Positions 7,776 through 16,916 of a stretch of 64,000 nt of DNA are shown here, piece after piece. Position numbers and translations under genes: made by a program. Every line of letters starts with the position of its first letter. Positions within the stretch are counted from its first letter, which is position 1. The notes below the pieces were generated by a model, which was given only the letters and a program-made list of their open reading frames with translations, was not told the origin of the DNA and searched no databases. This stretch comes from Bacillota bacterium (GTDB lineage Bacteria > Bacillota > Bacilli > Bacillales > Cytobacillaceae): positions 1-64,000 of the forward strand of contig JAUZPL010000014.1 in NCBI GenBank assembly GCA_030705955.1, read 5' to 3'.

Positions 7776-10092
7776 TTTCTTCTCCCCCTTTTGTTCTCCA
7801 AATTAATTCTGGGGTTAAGGGTAAATGGTGTAATGAAACACCTGCAGCAGTTGATAAGGCATTACCTAGAGCACCTGGCATTCCAAGAAGCCCGTGTTCA
7901 CCAACACCACGTGCGCCATATGGGGCATCAAGCTGTGGTGTTAAAACGAAATCCACTAGGTATTCAGGATTTTCACCATACCGAAGTGGGCGATATGTTC
8001 TAAGCTGTGGATTTAATACTCTCCCAAATTCATCAAAATAAAAGGTTTCCCTGCCGGCAAATGCTAAACCAATACTCATAGCCCCCATAACTTGACCTTT
8101 TGCAGCTTTTTCATTAAGGACCGTTCCAATATCAATAACCGAAACAGCCCTTAAAAGGCGATACGTATAATCAATTTTATCAAACTCCACTTCCACTCCA
8201 TATGCCCCTACCGTCCATTCAGGTCCTGGCCGTCCTTCACCAGTTTCTGGATTCATTCGGGAAATACGCCTCAAAATATAATTTCCCCTCCCGATAATCT
8301 GCCCTCCAATCGAATTTCCATTTGGAAATTGGTACCCGTAAACAATATCTTTAAAATCTACCCCAATACTAGGGTTGTCTTTTAAAAACACTCTGCTATT
8401 AGCAACCTCTAAATCATTCTTTTCTGCTCTTAATACTGGTGAAGCCACTTCCTTAATTTGTTTAATAACATCTTCGGCAGCCTCCAATAACGCTTTACCA
8501 GCCATAAACGTTCCCCTGCTTGCGACTGTTTTCCAATGTTCAGGGGTCGTTTGGGTGTCTACCTCCATACGAACATGAATTTTATCGACATCCATTTTCA
8601 AGCGTTCTGCCAGTATTTGTGCAAGAACCGTTTTTGTTCCAGTACCAATTTCTATAACACCAGACATTAAATTAATACTTCCATCTCTATTGAAGGTTAA
8701 AATAACCCCAGAGGGAGCATTCGCTTCAATCGTTGAGGTTTTCCAGCTACAGCTGATTCCCTTTGCGCGTATAGTTCTATCACTTACTTCAACCACTTGG
8801 CCTTCTTCCCATTGAATTAATTCTTTTAATCTATCAATACATTTTGGCAGGTTCCCGACGCTACTCTTATTTAAGAGAACTTGTGTTGGCGTTGTATTTC
8901 CTGGTAATATTGCATTTTGCCGGCGAAGCTCTAATGGATCTATTTTTAGCTTTTCAGCTAATAAATTTAATGTACGTTCAATTGCAAAAGAAAGTTCAGA
9001 ATGACTGAATCCTCGAAATGGTGCCGCATACGGATGATTTGTATACATGCAATAGGAATCGCACCAAACATTATCGATATGATAGGGACCTGTACAATCA
9101 GCTGCTGCTGCTCTCGTCATATCTGCAGCCTTATCAGAATAAGCACCACCATCCCATAAATACTGGATTTCAGCAGCCTTTAACATTCCATTTTGATCCG
9201 CTCCAAATTTAATCTTTGCATCCAGCCCAATATGGCAGGGTGATGTTAAGATATCTTCTTCCCTTGTATTTAAAATCTTAACGGGTTTCCCTCCTACAGC
9301 CTTTGAAGCTAAATAAGCAAGTAACTCAAGTTGTACAGATGCTTTACCGCCATACGCACCACCAACCAGTGGTGTAGTAACAATAATTTTACCAAGGTCC
9401 TCATGAAAATAGGCTGCAATTAATTGTTTTACCATAAATGGCGCTTGAGAGGAGGTCATGATATGAACGTTTCCATCAGGTGAAATTTCAGCAATTGAAC
9501 ATCTTGTTTCCATTGCAACATGATCGGACGGTGCAAATGAAAAGCTTGCTTCTACAGTGGTTTCACTTTCTTTCCACCCTTCTTCTATATTTCCCTTACG
9601 GATTTTTACATGTGATGCAATATTTGTTCCTGGTACGGGATTCATATCCTGTTCCTTAACGTAGTCTCCTAATTTGGGATGAACTAAGATTGTTCCAGGC
9701 TGAAAAGCCTCTGTCGGAGAATTTACAACTGGAAGTAACTCATATTGGATCGTAATTCGATCTGCGGCATTTTTTGCTTGACTAGGTGTATCTGCCACAA
9801 CCATGGCTATAGCCTCACCATGATATCGGACTTTATCATATGCTAAAGGCGGACGGTCACGAAGGGATTCACCAGTAAGTGGAAGATGTGCACCAGTAAG
9901 AATGGCCCTTACTCCAGGCATATTCAAGGCATCCTTATATTCAATGCTGATTATTCGGGCATGACCATATGGGCTAATCACTAATTTAGCTGAAAGCATC
10001 GAAACAGAATGATAGTCATTTGTATAAAGCGCACGTCCATTCACTTTATCGAAGGCTTCCTTACGAATAACACTTTTTCCGATTACTTTCAC
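7762..10092 (-). CDS. Molybdenum hydroxylase large (Mo-pterin) subunit, PucD/XDH-like
   Basis: 776 residues. The N-terminal a/b hammerhead domain (KVNGRALYTNDY) is followed by the molybdopterin-binding domain. The catalytic base is visible near the C-terminus in GARGVGEHGL, and APFRGF carries the arginine equivalent to Arg880 of xanthine dehydrogenase. The position usually holding the substrate-binding Glu in GGxxGGKE is Ala/Ser (GGAYGGKAS), so the substrate may differ from xanthine. It overlaps the MobA-like gene by 4 bases. Purine, nicotinate or another N-heterocycle are all possible. Confidence 0.92.
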   Translation of the reverse strand: MKVIGKSVIRKEAFDKVNGRALYTNDYHSVSMLSAKLVISPYGHARIISIEYKDALNMPGVRAILTGAHLPLTGESLRDRPPLAYDKVRYHGEAIAMVVADTPSQAKNAADRITIQYELLPVVNSPTEAFQPGTILVHPKLGDYVKEQDMNPVPGTNIASHVKIRKGNIEEGWKESETTVEASFSFAPSDHVAMETRCSIAEISPDGNVHIMTSSQAPFMVKQLIAAYFHEDLGKIIVTTPLVGGAYGGKASVQLELLAYLASKAVGGKPVKILNTREEDILTSPCHIGLDAKIKFGADQNGMLKAAEIQYLWDGGAYSDKAADMTRAAAADCTGPYHIDNVWCDSYCMYTNHPYAAPFRGFSHSELSFAIERTLNLLAEKLKIDPLELRRQNAILPGNTTPTQVLLNKSSVGNLPKCIDRLKELIQWEEGQVVEVSDRTIRAKGISCSWKTSTIEANAPSGVILTFNRDGSINLMSGVIEIGTGTKTVLAQILAERLKMDVDKIHVRMEVDTQTTPEHWKTVASRGTFMAGKALLEAAEDVIKQIKEVASPVLRAEKNDLEVANSRVFLKDNPSIGVDFKDIVYGYQFPNGNSIGGQIIGRGNYILRRISRMNPETGEGRPGPEWTVGAYGVEVEFDKIDYTYRLLRAVSVIDIGTVLNEKAAKGQVMGAMSIGLAFAGRETFYFDEFGRVLNPQLRTYRPLRYGENPEYLVDFVLTPQLDAPYGARGVGEHGLLGMPGALGNALSTAAGVSLHHLPLTPELIWRTKGGEENAFL

Positions 10093-10721
10093 ATTGATCC
10101 CTCCAAGCCTTTAAGTATTATAGAATAATCTTCACAGGTATCAACATCAATAAAATACTTATGCTCATATTCTAGCTTTTTCCCTTGTTTCTTCCACTTT
10201 CCTCTAAGTAAAGAGCGGGCTCCCTTATCTCCCTCTAGGCTCTGTAGTTCAAAAAAAAGTGATTTTGCAAATAGGATAGGTGGTTTAATAACTCCTATAT
10301 TTGTTGAAGCTACAAAGGCCACCTCAGAATTTCCCTTAAATTCTGTAATAAGTCTATTTATCCCATCACTTGTTACAAAGGGCTGGTCCGCAAGTAAAAT
10401 GACAACTGCGTCTGCCCTACAATTCATAGCTACTTTTAGACCGGCTTTTATTGAAATGCTTTGACCTATGTTTTCATCTTTACACTTCAAATATCCCCAA
10501 CCACCCTTAGTTGCAAATGGGAAAAGCCACTTAAGAAGATCTCCCTCTCTAGAAATTACAATGGTAAAGTCAAAATCTGAACGTAAAGCTTCCTGTAATG
10601 CTTTGCTTCCTAAAGAAAGGTTTCCAACTGGCAAGTCAAGCTTGCTTTTTCCCATCCTTGAACTTTTTCCCGCGGCAAGATATATACCTATTATTTTTGG
10701 TTTTTTCAAACGAGAACACAT
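10089..10721 (-). CDS. MobA/MocA-like molybdopterin nucleotidyltransferase (PucB-like)
   Basis: 210 residues. The N-terminal GIYLAAGKSSRMGKSK loop is the nucleotide-binding signature of MobA/MocA/IspD enzymes, and LLADQPF is the metal-binding motif. In hydroxylase operons this protein adds CMP or GMP to the molybdenum cofactor before insertion. The stop overlaps the start of the large subunit (ATGA), and the XdhC-like gene lies 20 bases upstream. Confidence 0.9.
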   Translation of the reverse strand: MCSRLKKPKIIGIYLAAGKSSRMGKSKLDLPVGNLSLGSKALQEALRSDFDFTIVISREGDLLKWLFPFATKGGWGYLKCKDENIGQSISIKAGLKVAMNCRADAVVILLADQPFVTSDGINRLITEFKGNSEVAFVASTNIGVIKPPILFAKSLFFELQSLEGDKGARSLLRGKWKKQGKKLEYEHKYFIDVDTCEDYSIILKGLEGSM

Positions 10722-10741
10722 CCACTCTATTCAGGTATTGT

Positions 10742-11728
10742 TCAAAAATGTTTCGTTTTTTGTGAATTTATCTTATGCCATTCTTTAATTAATTCCGCAA
10801 TGATACTTATCGCAATTTCCTCTGGTCCCTTTGCACCAATTGGTAGACCGATAGGTGAATGGATATCGTGTGGTAGTTGATTTTTTTCTATTAATCTTTT
10901 TATTCTTTCTTTTGATCCAAGTACTCCTATATAATGCATCTTTTCAAAAGGCAAATTTAAAAGAATATCTCTATCCTTTTGGAAATGATGTGTGGCAATG
11001 ACAATAAAATCGTAAGGGGTAAAGGATATCTTGGTTATGATTTCCTTTGGAAATCCAATCAACAGCTGATGGGCATCAGGGAAATTTACCTTGTTACAAT
11101 TGGTTTCACTCCAATCACAAATCGTTACAGAAAAACCTGTCCTTGAGGCTGTTGAACAAATAGGTCTTACATCTTGCCCCCCACCAAATATAATTAATCT
11201 TGGCTTTGGGTGGAAAACATGTTGATATATTTCCTTTTTAAGAACTATTCCACTTTCTACAAAACTAAACTTGGCATTGATTGGTTCCCTCCATTGTCCA
11301 AATGGTTCACCAATTTGTGGGATATATAAATATTCCTTTTGTTTTTTCCTTACTAAAACGGGAATATTTAAATGTAACAAATGCTTTAATTTCAATAAAT
11401 GTGCTTCTAACAAATCATCAATAAGCTCCATTGAAATTTCAATCATTCCATTACATCCTGCACCCTGACCCCAGCCAAGATCTGATTCGTCACTAAGATC
11501 AAATTGAACAATCAAATTTTTTCCAGTTTCCATCACTTCTTTTGCTCTTAGTGCAAGATCTTCTTCCAAGCACCCTGCACTAATCATGCCAATTTGTTCC
11601 CCATTCTCCATGAAGAGCATAGACGAGCCCTCTTTTTTATAGGCTGAACCAACCACATGGATAATGGTGGCTAACACTTTTTTCCCTGGTAAATCTAGAC
11701 TATCAAGAATTGGATAAATATCCTCCAT
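10742..11728 (-). CDS. XdhC/CoxF family Mo-cofactor maturation protein (PucA-like)
   Basis: 328 residues, close to the 330 of B. subtilis PucA. The N-terminal XdhC/CoxI domain (VVGSAYKKEGSSMLFMENG, then AGCLEEDLA) is followed by a Rossmann domain (LIIFGGGQDVRPI; VIATHHFQKD; GVLGSKERI). XdhC proteins bind the cofactor, oversee its sulfuration and deliver it to the hydroxylase. It opens the operon, with GGAGGTG six bases before the ATG. Gene order (A-B-D-C-E) differs from B. subtilis pucABCDE by the swap of the two large subunits. Confidence 0.92.
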   Translation of the reverse strand: MEDIYPILDSLDLPGKKVLATIIHVVGSAYKKEGSSMLFMENGEQIGMISAGCLEEDLALRAKEVMETGKNLIVQFDLSDESDLGWGQGAGCNGMIEISMELIDDLLEAHLLKLKHLLHLNIPVLVRKKQKEYLYIPQIGEPFGQWREPINAKFSFVESGIVLKKEIYQHVFHPKPRLIIFGGGQDVRPICSTASRTGFSVTICDWSETNCNKVNFPDAHQLLIGFPKEIITKISFTPYDFIVIATHHFQKDRDILLNLPFEKMHYIGVLGSKERIKRLIEKNQLPHDIHSPIGLPIGAKGPEEIAISIIAELIKEWHKINSQKTKHF

Positions 11729-11943
11729 TACAACACCTCCAATAAAGCAAAGGTTTCAAGTTTTTATATTTTGGGGTTCTAAAGTACACATGAGTAAGCT
11801 GTATATGTAAATGCAAAAGGGAAGAAATACTTTATATCACCTTAAACTATTTATATTCACTTATTATCTATTCCTAGAATTCATAATTTTTTTGTAATGG
11901 AAATACATATTCTTAAATGGAAATTCAATTCAGGGGGGATAGG

Positions 11944-13491
11944 ATGAAACTGACCAAATTCAAAGACCCGCTGCCCATACCTCCTATTTTAAAGCCAAAG
12001 GTAAGGTCGAGTGAGTATAGTTATTATGAAGTACCCATGAAGGAAGCGAAGCAATCCTTGCACAGTGAACTACCTGATACAACCATTTGGGGTTTTGAAG
12101 GAATGTACCCTGGGCCGACAATAGAAGTGGAATCGTGGGAAAGGGTTTTTATTAAATGGAGAAATCAACTACCAACAAGACACTTTTTACCAATTGACCA
12201 TACCGTTCATGGTGCTGAGATAGAGAAACCTGATGTTCGAACAGTTGTTCACCTGCATGGCGGAAGAACAGAGCCAGAGAGTGATGGATATCCAGATGCG
12301 TGGTTTACAAGAAATTTTGAGAAAACAGGGCCATTTTTCAAAAAAGAAATTTATGATTATCAAAATGGTGAAACCTCAAGATGCTTATGGTACCATGATC
12401 ATGCAATTGGGCTTACACGGTTAAATATATATGCAGGATTAGCAGGTTTTTATATCATCCGAGATTCTCATGAAAGATCCTTAAATCTGCCAAAAAGTAA
12501 ATTTGAAATACCCCTAATGCTGCAAGATCGTTCTTTTCACGATGATGGTTCATTAAAATATCCTAATGAACCGGATACTCCAATTCCAGGATTAAATCCT
12601 TCTATAATTCCTTCTTTTTTTGGTAAAACGATCGTGGTAAACGGAAAGGTTTGGCCCTATTTTGAGGTAGAGCCGAGAAAATACCGTTTTAGAATATTAA
12701 ATGCAGCAAATGCCCGTTTCTTCCGATTAAAACTAGATTCAGGGCAATTGTTTTATCAAATTGGAACAGACAGTGGATTTCTTGAAAACCCCATTGGAAT
12801 TAAAACCATTTTACTTGCTCCAGCTGAAAGGGTTGATGTCATTCTTGATTTTTCTAATCTTGAAGGAAAATCAATTATTCTAAATAATGATGCTCCAACT
12901 CATTTTCCAGGAGGTGAACCTGTAGATCCCACTACCACTGAAAATGTCATGCAATTCAAGGTTACAAAGCCACTTTCAAGTATTGATACAAGTGTTATTC
13001 CACCCTATTTGAATACAATTCCTCGGCTCAGTGAAAATAATGCCCAATTTTCTCGTTATCTAGAATTAAGTGAAGAAAAAGATCGTTATGGACGATCCCT
13101 TTTTCTTCTAGGAAAAAAAACTTGGGATGCTCCTATATCTGAAAATCCAACAGTTGGTAGCACGGAAGTTTGGAATTTAATTAATGCAAATAATGACGAT
13201 CATCCTATTCATATACACTTTGTCCAATTTCAAATTTTGGATAGAAGACCCTTTGATAGTACACATTATAAAAATACCGAACAAATTAAGTACACAGGGC
13301 CTTCTGAACCACCTGAACCCTTTGAAAAAGGTTGGAAAGATACAGTTCGTTCTCCCCCACATTATGTAACAAGAATTATTATTCCGTTTACACCTTTTAC
13401 AGGAACATATGTATGGCACTGCCACATGCTAGAACACGAAGATTATGAAATGATGCGCCCTTACAAAATAATAGCAAATCCTTATTTTTGA
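11944..13491 (+). CDS. cotA: CotA-like spore coat multicopper oxidase (laccase)
   Basis: 515 residues (B. subtilis CotA has 513) with near-continuous resemblance to CotA, including PGPTIEV, THFLPIDHT and VNGKVWPYFEVEPRKYRFR. All four copper motifs are visible: HLHGG, WYHDHA, HPIHIH and HCHMLEHEDYEMM (Met axial ligand). CotA oxidises phenols and makes the brown coat pigment. An upstream in-frame ATG (11917) lacks a ribosome site; AGGGGGG is 5 bases before the ATG at 11944. A weak sigma-K-like -10 (CATATTCTT at 11906) precedes it. It is divergent from the Mo operon. Confidence 0.96.
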   Translation: MKLTKFKDPLPIPPILKPKVRSSEYSYYEVPMKEAKQSLHSELPDTTIWGFEGMYPGPTIEVESWERVFIKWRNQLPTRHFLPIDHTVHGAEIEKPDVRTVVHLHGGRTEPESDGYPDAWFTRNFEKTGPFFKKEIYDYQNGETSRCLWYHDHAIGLTRLNIYAGLAGFYIIRDSHERSLNLPKSKFEIPLMLQDRSFHDDGSLKYPNEPDTPIPGLNPSIIPSFFGKTIVVNGKVWPYFEVEPRKYRFRILNAANARFFRLKLDSGQLFYQIGTDSGFLENPIGIKTILLAPAERVDVILDFSNLEGKSIILNNDAPTHFPGGEPVDPTTTENVMQFKVTKPLSSIDTSVIPPYLNTIPRLSENNAQFSRYLELSEEKDRYGRSLFLLGKKTWDAPISENPTVGSTEVWNLINANNDDHPIHIHFVQFQILDRRPFDSTHYKNTEQIKYTGPSEPPEPFEKGWKDTVRSPPHYVTRIIIPFTPFTGTYVWHCHMLEHEDYEMMRPYKIIANPYF

Positions 13492-14009
13492 AATAGTTTC
13501 TTTATCAATTGTTCTGTCACAACATAAAGGTAAACTTGAAATTTATGGGTCTCTAATTCTTCAGGAATATTATTCATTAGCCTATTACCTGGTTGGGTCT
13601 TTCCAACTAGGTTATTTCTTGTTTGGAAATATTGACCTAAAATCTCCAATTGATTTGCCCAAAGATTTTGTAAATCTGAGTTCATTTGCCTAGTATTTTT
13701 CCAATCCTTAATTGTTTGTACAGTTGGGATAAAATAAGAACCAACTAGATCAAAGTCATGAATTTGTTCTTGATAATTCTGAAGATCATCTACATTCTTA
13801 TATCCGATGGGATTATATCTTAAACTATCTGATACAAGCTTTAATAAAGCTTTCGTTTCTTCAATTTCCTTTAGAAGTTTGTTTAATTCGGACTGGATTA
13901 ACGAGCTCTTTTCTTCTTCAATATCCCAACGCACCCAATCTGAAAGAGTTAAGAGCGTTTTCGAAACTTGAAATCTCAAATCATCAAAATGTTGAACTGC
14001 TTGTTTCAT
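13482..14009 (-). CDS. FUSC/aromatic acid exporter C-terminal half (YqjA-like), split gene
   Basis: 175 residues, hydrophilic and helical, matching the cytoplasmic C-terminal domain of YqjA-like aromatic acid exporters. In relatives this domain follows the membrane domain in one chain of about 330 residues. Here it sits in a different frame from the membrane half, with a 26-base overlap. Its ATG at 14009 has no ribosome site. Removing one T from the TTTT at 14010-14013 (minus strand) joins both halves in frame, so a frameshift is the simplest reading. Confidence 0.75.
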   Translation of the reverse strand: MKQAVQHFDDLRFQVSKTLLTLSDWVRWDIEEEKSSLIQSELNKLLKEIEETKALLKLVSDSLRYNPIGYKNVDDLQNYQEQIHDFDLVGSYFIPTVQTIKDWKNTRQMNSDLQNLWANQLEILGQYFQTRNNLVGKTQPGNRLMNNIPEELETHKFQVYLYVVTEQLIKKLFQK

Positions 14010-14511
14010 AAAATTTGGCGGATTTTATCATCATATGAATCAATACGGCTATGATAGCCCCTATTAAAATTTCTCTAAAACGATCAATAGGATAGCTTCC
14101 AGGCTTTTGTTCAAATATAAAAATGAGCAACACTGTTAATGCAGTATGGTGTAAGGCTGATTCTTCCCGTTTCAACCATTTAGAAATAATTCCCCCCGCA
14201 AAAATGAGGAGGCCAATTGTCCACCCATTCACCCTTAAAAAGGGTGCTGCAAATGTAGTAATTAATATCCCAATGACAGTGCCGGTTATTTTATGAAATG
14301 AAAATCGAATGGACTGATTTATTGTCGATTGCATGCAAAAAATAACTGAAATAGGGGCTAAATAAGGATGATGGGAACCCAATATTTTTGCTGCCTCCCA
14401 AGATAATGCTGAGGCGATTGCCATTTTCCAAATAAGCCAAGTTTTATTTTCAATTTGATTTAGAATTTTACCTTTCCCCAAATAAATCACATCTTTCACA
14501 TTTTTGAGCAT
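13984..14511 (-). CDS. FUSC/aromatic acid exporter N-terminal membrane half (YqjA-like), split gene
   Basis: 175 residues with about five membrane segments (ALSWEAAKILG, YLAPISVIFCMQ, ITGTVIGILITTFAA, IGLLIFAGGII, ILIGAIIAVLIHMMI). This matches the ArAE_1 membrane domain of proteins annotated as aromatic acid exporters or FUSC family. The frame ends at TGA shortly after the last helix, where relatives continue into the cytoplasmic domain encoded by 13482-14009. The product is probably a truncated transporter unless the frameshift is corrected. Confidence 0.78.
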   Translation of the reverse strand: MLKNVKDVIYLGKGKILNQIENKTWLIWKMAIASALSWEAAKILGSHHPYLAPISVIFCMQSTINQSIRFSFHKITGTVIGILITTFAAPFLRVNGWTIGLLIFAGGIISKWLKREESALHHTALTVLLIFIFEQKPGSYPIDRFREILIGAIIAVLIHMMIKSAKFYETSSSTF

Positions 14512-14634
14512 TTTAGTTTATCCAACTTAAATGATCAATATCCTTTGATACTTGAAATTTGTAAAGGATTAGATTGAATCGTAAAATAAATTCGATTAGA
14601 TAGTCAAAATTTGTAGATAAAGGAGAATCTATGT

Positions 14635-15201
14635 ATGAATACAATAAGTATTGACTTTAATAAAACAGCTTTAGTTTTAATTGATTTGCAAAAAGGAATT
14701 GTTGCAATGCCTGGTGGCAAAGAAGTGGTGGGCCGTGCTGTGAAATTGGTCGAGCTTTTTCGAAAAAACAATGGCTTTATAAGCTTTGTTCGAGTGAGCT
14801 TTTTAGATGGAAAGGATTCCTTAAAGCCTGAAACTGATCAGGAGTCTGCTCCATCAGGAACTAGACCGGAAGGCTGGGATGAGCTTGTGCCAGAGCTTGG
14901 AGTTACTGACCAAGATTATGTCGTAACAAAACGACAATGGGGTGCTTTCTTTGGAACTGATTTAGATGTACAGCTAAGAAGACGAGGCATTGATACTATT
15001 GTTTTATGTGGAATCGCAACAAATATTGGGGTAGAGAGTACTGCCCGTGAAGCATTTCAACATGGATACAATCAAATCTTTATTACTGATGCTATGACAA
15101 CTTTTAGCCAAGAAGCCCACAATGCAAGTCTTCAATTTATTTTTCCAAGAATCGGGAAACTTAGAACAACCGAAGAATTTTTATCCCAATATAACGGATA
15201 A
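14635..15201 (+). CDS. Isochorismatase family hydrolase (YecD-like)
   Basis: 188 residues with the isochorismatase-like fold: catalytic Asp in [10 protein letters not shown] near residue 17, Lys in VTKRQWGAF, and the [17 protein letters not shown] segment. In cysteine hydrolases of this fold the nucleophile sits at the 'TxxC' position. Here that position is Gly (TNIG), as in E. coli YecD and true isochorismatases such as PhzD. The reaction is therefore unlikely to be a Cys-dependent amide hydrolysis. It is a single gene closed by a terminator. Confidence 0.88.
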   Translation: MNTISIDFNKTALVLIDLQKGIVAMPGGKEVVGRAVKLVELFRKNNGFISFVRVSFLDGKDSLKPETDQESAPSGTRPEGWDELVPELGVTDQDYVVTKRQWGAFFGTDLDVQLRRRGIDTIVLCGIATNIGVESTAREAFQHGYNQIFITDAMTTFSQEAHNASLQFIFPRIGKLRTTEEFLSQYNG

Positions 15202-15206
15202 AAATA

Positions 15207-15238
15207 GAGCGTGGATAATGAATTTCCACGCTCTTTTC
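15207..15238 (+). terminator. Terminator of the YecD-like gene
   Basis: Stem GAGCGTGGA/TCCACGCTC (15207-15215 and 15225-15233), 9-base loop, followed by TTTT. Confidence 0.85.
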
Positions 15239-15362
15239 ATTTCTCTTCATATTTTCATGGATTTTTTATGCTTTGGTCATATTTTATTCATTTTTACTCA
15301 GTATGATAAAGACAAGCTCTTTTGACGAGCTCACCTCACCCCCATTTAAAATACTTTTTTAG

Positions 15363-15389
15363 AATCCGGTCGATTCCGGATTTTTTTTG
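15363..15389 (+). terminator. Second plus-strand terminator
   Basis: Stem AATCCGG/CCGGATT with a 6-base loop followed by a run of T. It lies between the YecD-like gene and the convergent LysE gene. No gene was seen in 15240-15360, so it may be a backup terminator or end a short untranslated RNA. Confidence 0.7.
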
Positions 15390-15392
15390 TTC

Positions 15393-16004
15393 TTAATTAA
15401 ATATAGATATTCCAAGAAATATTGCAGTTCCCAACATTATGAATGCAGATATCTTATTTAGTATGATGAGAAATCGCCCTGAAGAATCAACATTCCCAAC
15501 AAGTCTACCAACAATCGATAGGCTAAAAAACCAAGCCCATGAAACAAAAATACAGGCTACGGAGAATCCTAGCTTTTCTAGTCCCGAGTATTCTAGTGAG
15601 CTTGTCCCGATGACACCCATCGTGTCAAGAATGGCATGTGGATTTAGCAATGAAACAGACGAAGCAAAAATGATTTGTTTCCTTGCAGAAAAGCTTTCCT
15701 TTTCGGAAAATTCTCCACTTGGTTTACTTTTCCACGTCATATAACCCATATACAATAAAAATAAGACCCCAATTCCAAGTAAAACTATTTTTACCCATTT
15801 ATTACCTAATACAACTGCTGATACACCTAATACAGCTAATGTAATGAGGAACGTATCACATAACGAAGCAGTTATAATGACAGGAAGAGATTTTATCCAT
15901 TTTCCTTGGGCTGCACCTTGGTTGAAAACAAACACATTTTGTACCCCTAGAGGCAGAATTAATCCAAGTGATAAAAAGAATCCGTGAATTGCAGCAGTAA
16001 GCAT
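15393..16004 (-). CDS. LysE/ArgO family amino acid exporter
   Basis: 203 residues with six predicted membrane segments. The N-terminal GFFLSLGLILPLGVQNVFVF motif is the LysE/ArgO signature, and SVSLLNPHAILD in the second half is the matching repeat motif. Members export basic or other amino acids. TAGGAGA precedes the ATG. It is a single gene between convergent and unrelated neighbours; the substrate is unknown. Confidence 0.9.
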   Translation of the reverse strand: MLTAAIHGFFLSLGLILPLGVQNVFVFNQGAAQGKWIKSLPVIITASLCDTFLITLAVLGVSAVVLGNKWVKIVLLGIGVLFLLYMGYMTWKSKPSGEFSEKESFSARKQIIFASSVSLLNPHAILDTMGVIGTSSLEYSGLEKLGFSVACIFVSWAWFFSLSIVGRLVGNVDSSGRFLIILNKISAFIMLGTAIFLGISIFN

Positions 16005-16071
16005 TTAAATCTCCTATTTTTGTAGAATAATATTCACACTTTTTATTTAAAGAGGTATCTCCAGATAAATG

Positions 16072-16512
16072 TTATATTCTTCGTCTCATATATTTATCAG
16101 GCTCGTCAATTGCCTTAAATCCAAATTGTGAATATAATCCATGTGCATCTGCTGTTGCTAATAAAAGTTGGTTTACATTTTTAAGCTCAGAATCCTCCGT
16201 AATGGTTTTCATTAACCACTTTGATAATCCAATCCCCCTATATTCTGGAATAATAAATACATCCATTAAATAAGCAAACCGGACAAAATCCGTTACAAAG
16301 CGTGCAAAACCAACCTGCTTTGCATTTCCCTCCTCTGGATTCCCTTCAAACATCCCAAAACAAATAGAAGAATGATGTATTGCTTTCGACACTTCTTCAC
16401 GTGAAATACCCTTTGCCCAATATGATTCATTACTTAAAAACTGATGTATTACTTGTTCATCTAGAAATCGCTTCTCAGTTGAAATGATAAAACCATCCTT
16501 TTGCCAAATCAT
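16072..16512 (-). CDS. GNAT family N-acetyltransferase
   Basis: 146 residues. The acetyl-CoA-binding motif A is seen as DVFIIPEYRGIGLSKWLM (about residues 89-106), preceded by the VGFARFV strand and followed by LLLATADAHGLYSQFGF, typical of small stand-alone GNAT enzymes. The acceptor substrate cannot be predicted. Confidence 0.88.
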   Translation of the reverse strand: MIWQKDGFIISTEKRFLDEQVIHQFLSNESYWAKGISREEVSKAIHHSSICFGMFEGNPEEGNAKQVGFARFVTDFVRFAYLMDVFIIPEYRGIGLSKWLMKTITEDSELKNVNQLLLATADAHGLYSQFGFKAIDEPDKYMRRRI

Positions 16513-16583
16513 CTTATTTCTTCCCCTTTTGATTTAAATTTTCTGGACCTGTCAATACTGTACTAGATAGGAGGAAATTAATC

Positions 16584-16916
16584 TTGAATGGAATCTATTA
16601 TATTAATGAAAATATCGCATTAGATGGTAAACCGAAAGAAAAAAGCATTCAAATTCAAAAAAATACCGTATTACAATATTTAGAGGAAAAGCAAATAGAA
16701 ATAGTAAAGCTAAATCCAATTCAACTATATGAGTATTATACAATTCCGCATGCTCTTTTGTATGACCTAAAAAAATATGGCACCCTAATAGATTGTTTAT
16801 TTCTATATTCAAGTGAAACCATGGAACCTTTTATTAACATCTACCCTGCCAGATGGCTCTTGATTAAAAGTTTTTTTAACCAGGTAGTTACGATTAAAAA
16901 TAAGGATTTACTTTGA
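16584..16916 (+). CDS. Hypothetical protein (weak serine-recombinase N-terminus resemblance)
   Basis: 110 residues from a TTG start that has a perfect AGGAGG 9 bases upstream, which argues for real translation. I do not recognise the family firmly. The first half (QIQKNTVLQYLEEKQIEIV) has the spacing of the helix after the catalytic loop of serine recombinases, but the catalytic Ser region (usually RVSTxxQ) is replaced by INENIALDG, so any such origin is now non-catalytic. It overlaps the convergent VTT gene by 9 bases. Confidence 0.7.
   Translation: MNGIYYINENIALDGKPKEKSIQIQKNTVLQYLEEKQIEIVKLNPIQLYEYYTIPHALLYDLKKYGTLIDCLFLYSSETMEPFINIYPARWLLIKSFFNQVVTIKNKDLL

Noticed and set aside
13482-14511. 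UGA readthrough (selenocysteine) as the explanation of the split FUSC gene
   Set aside because: The downstream half is in a different frame, so reading through the TGA would not join the two; a one-base shift does.
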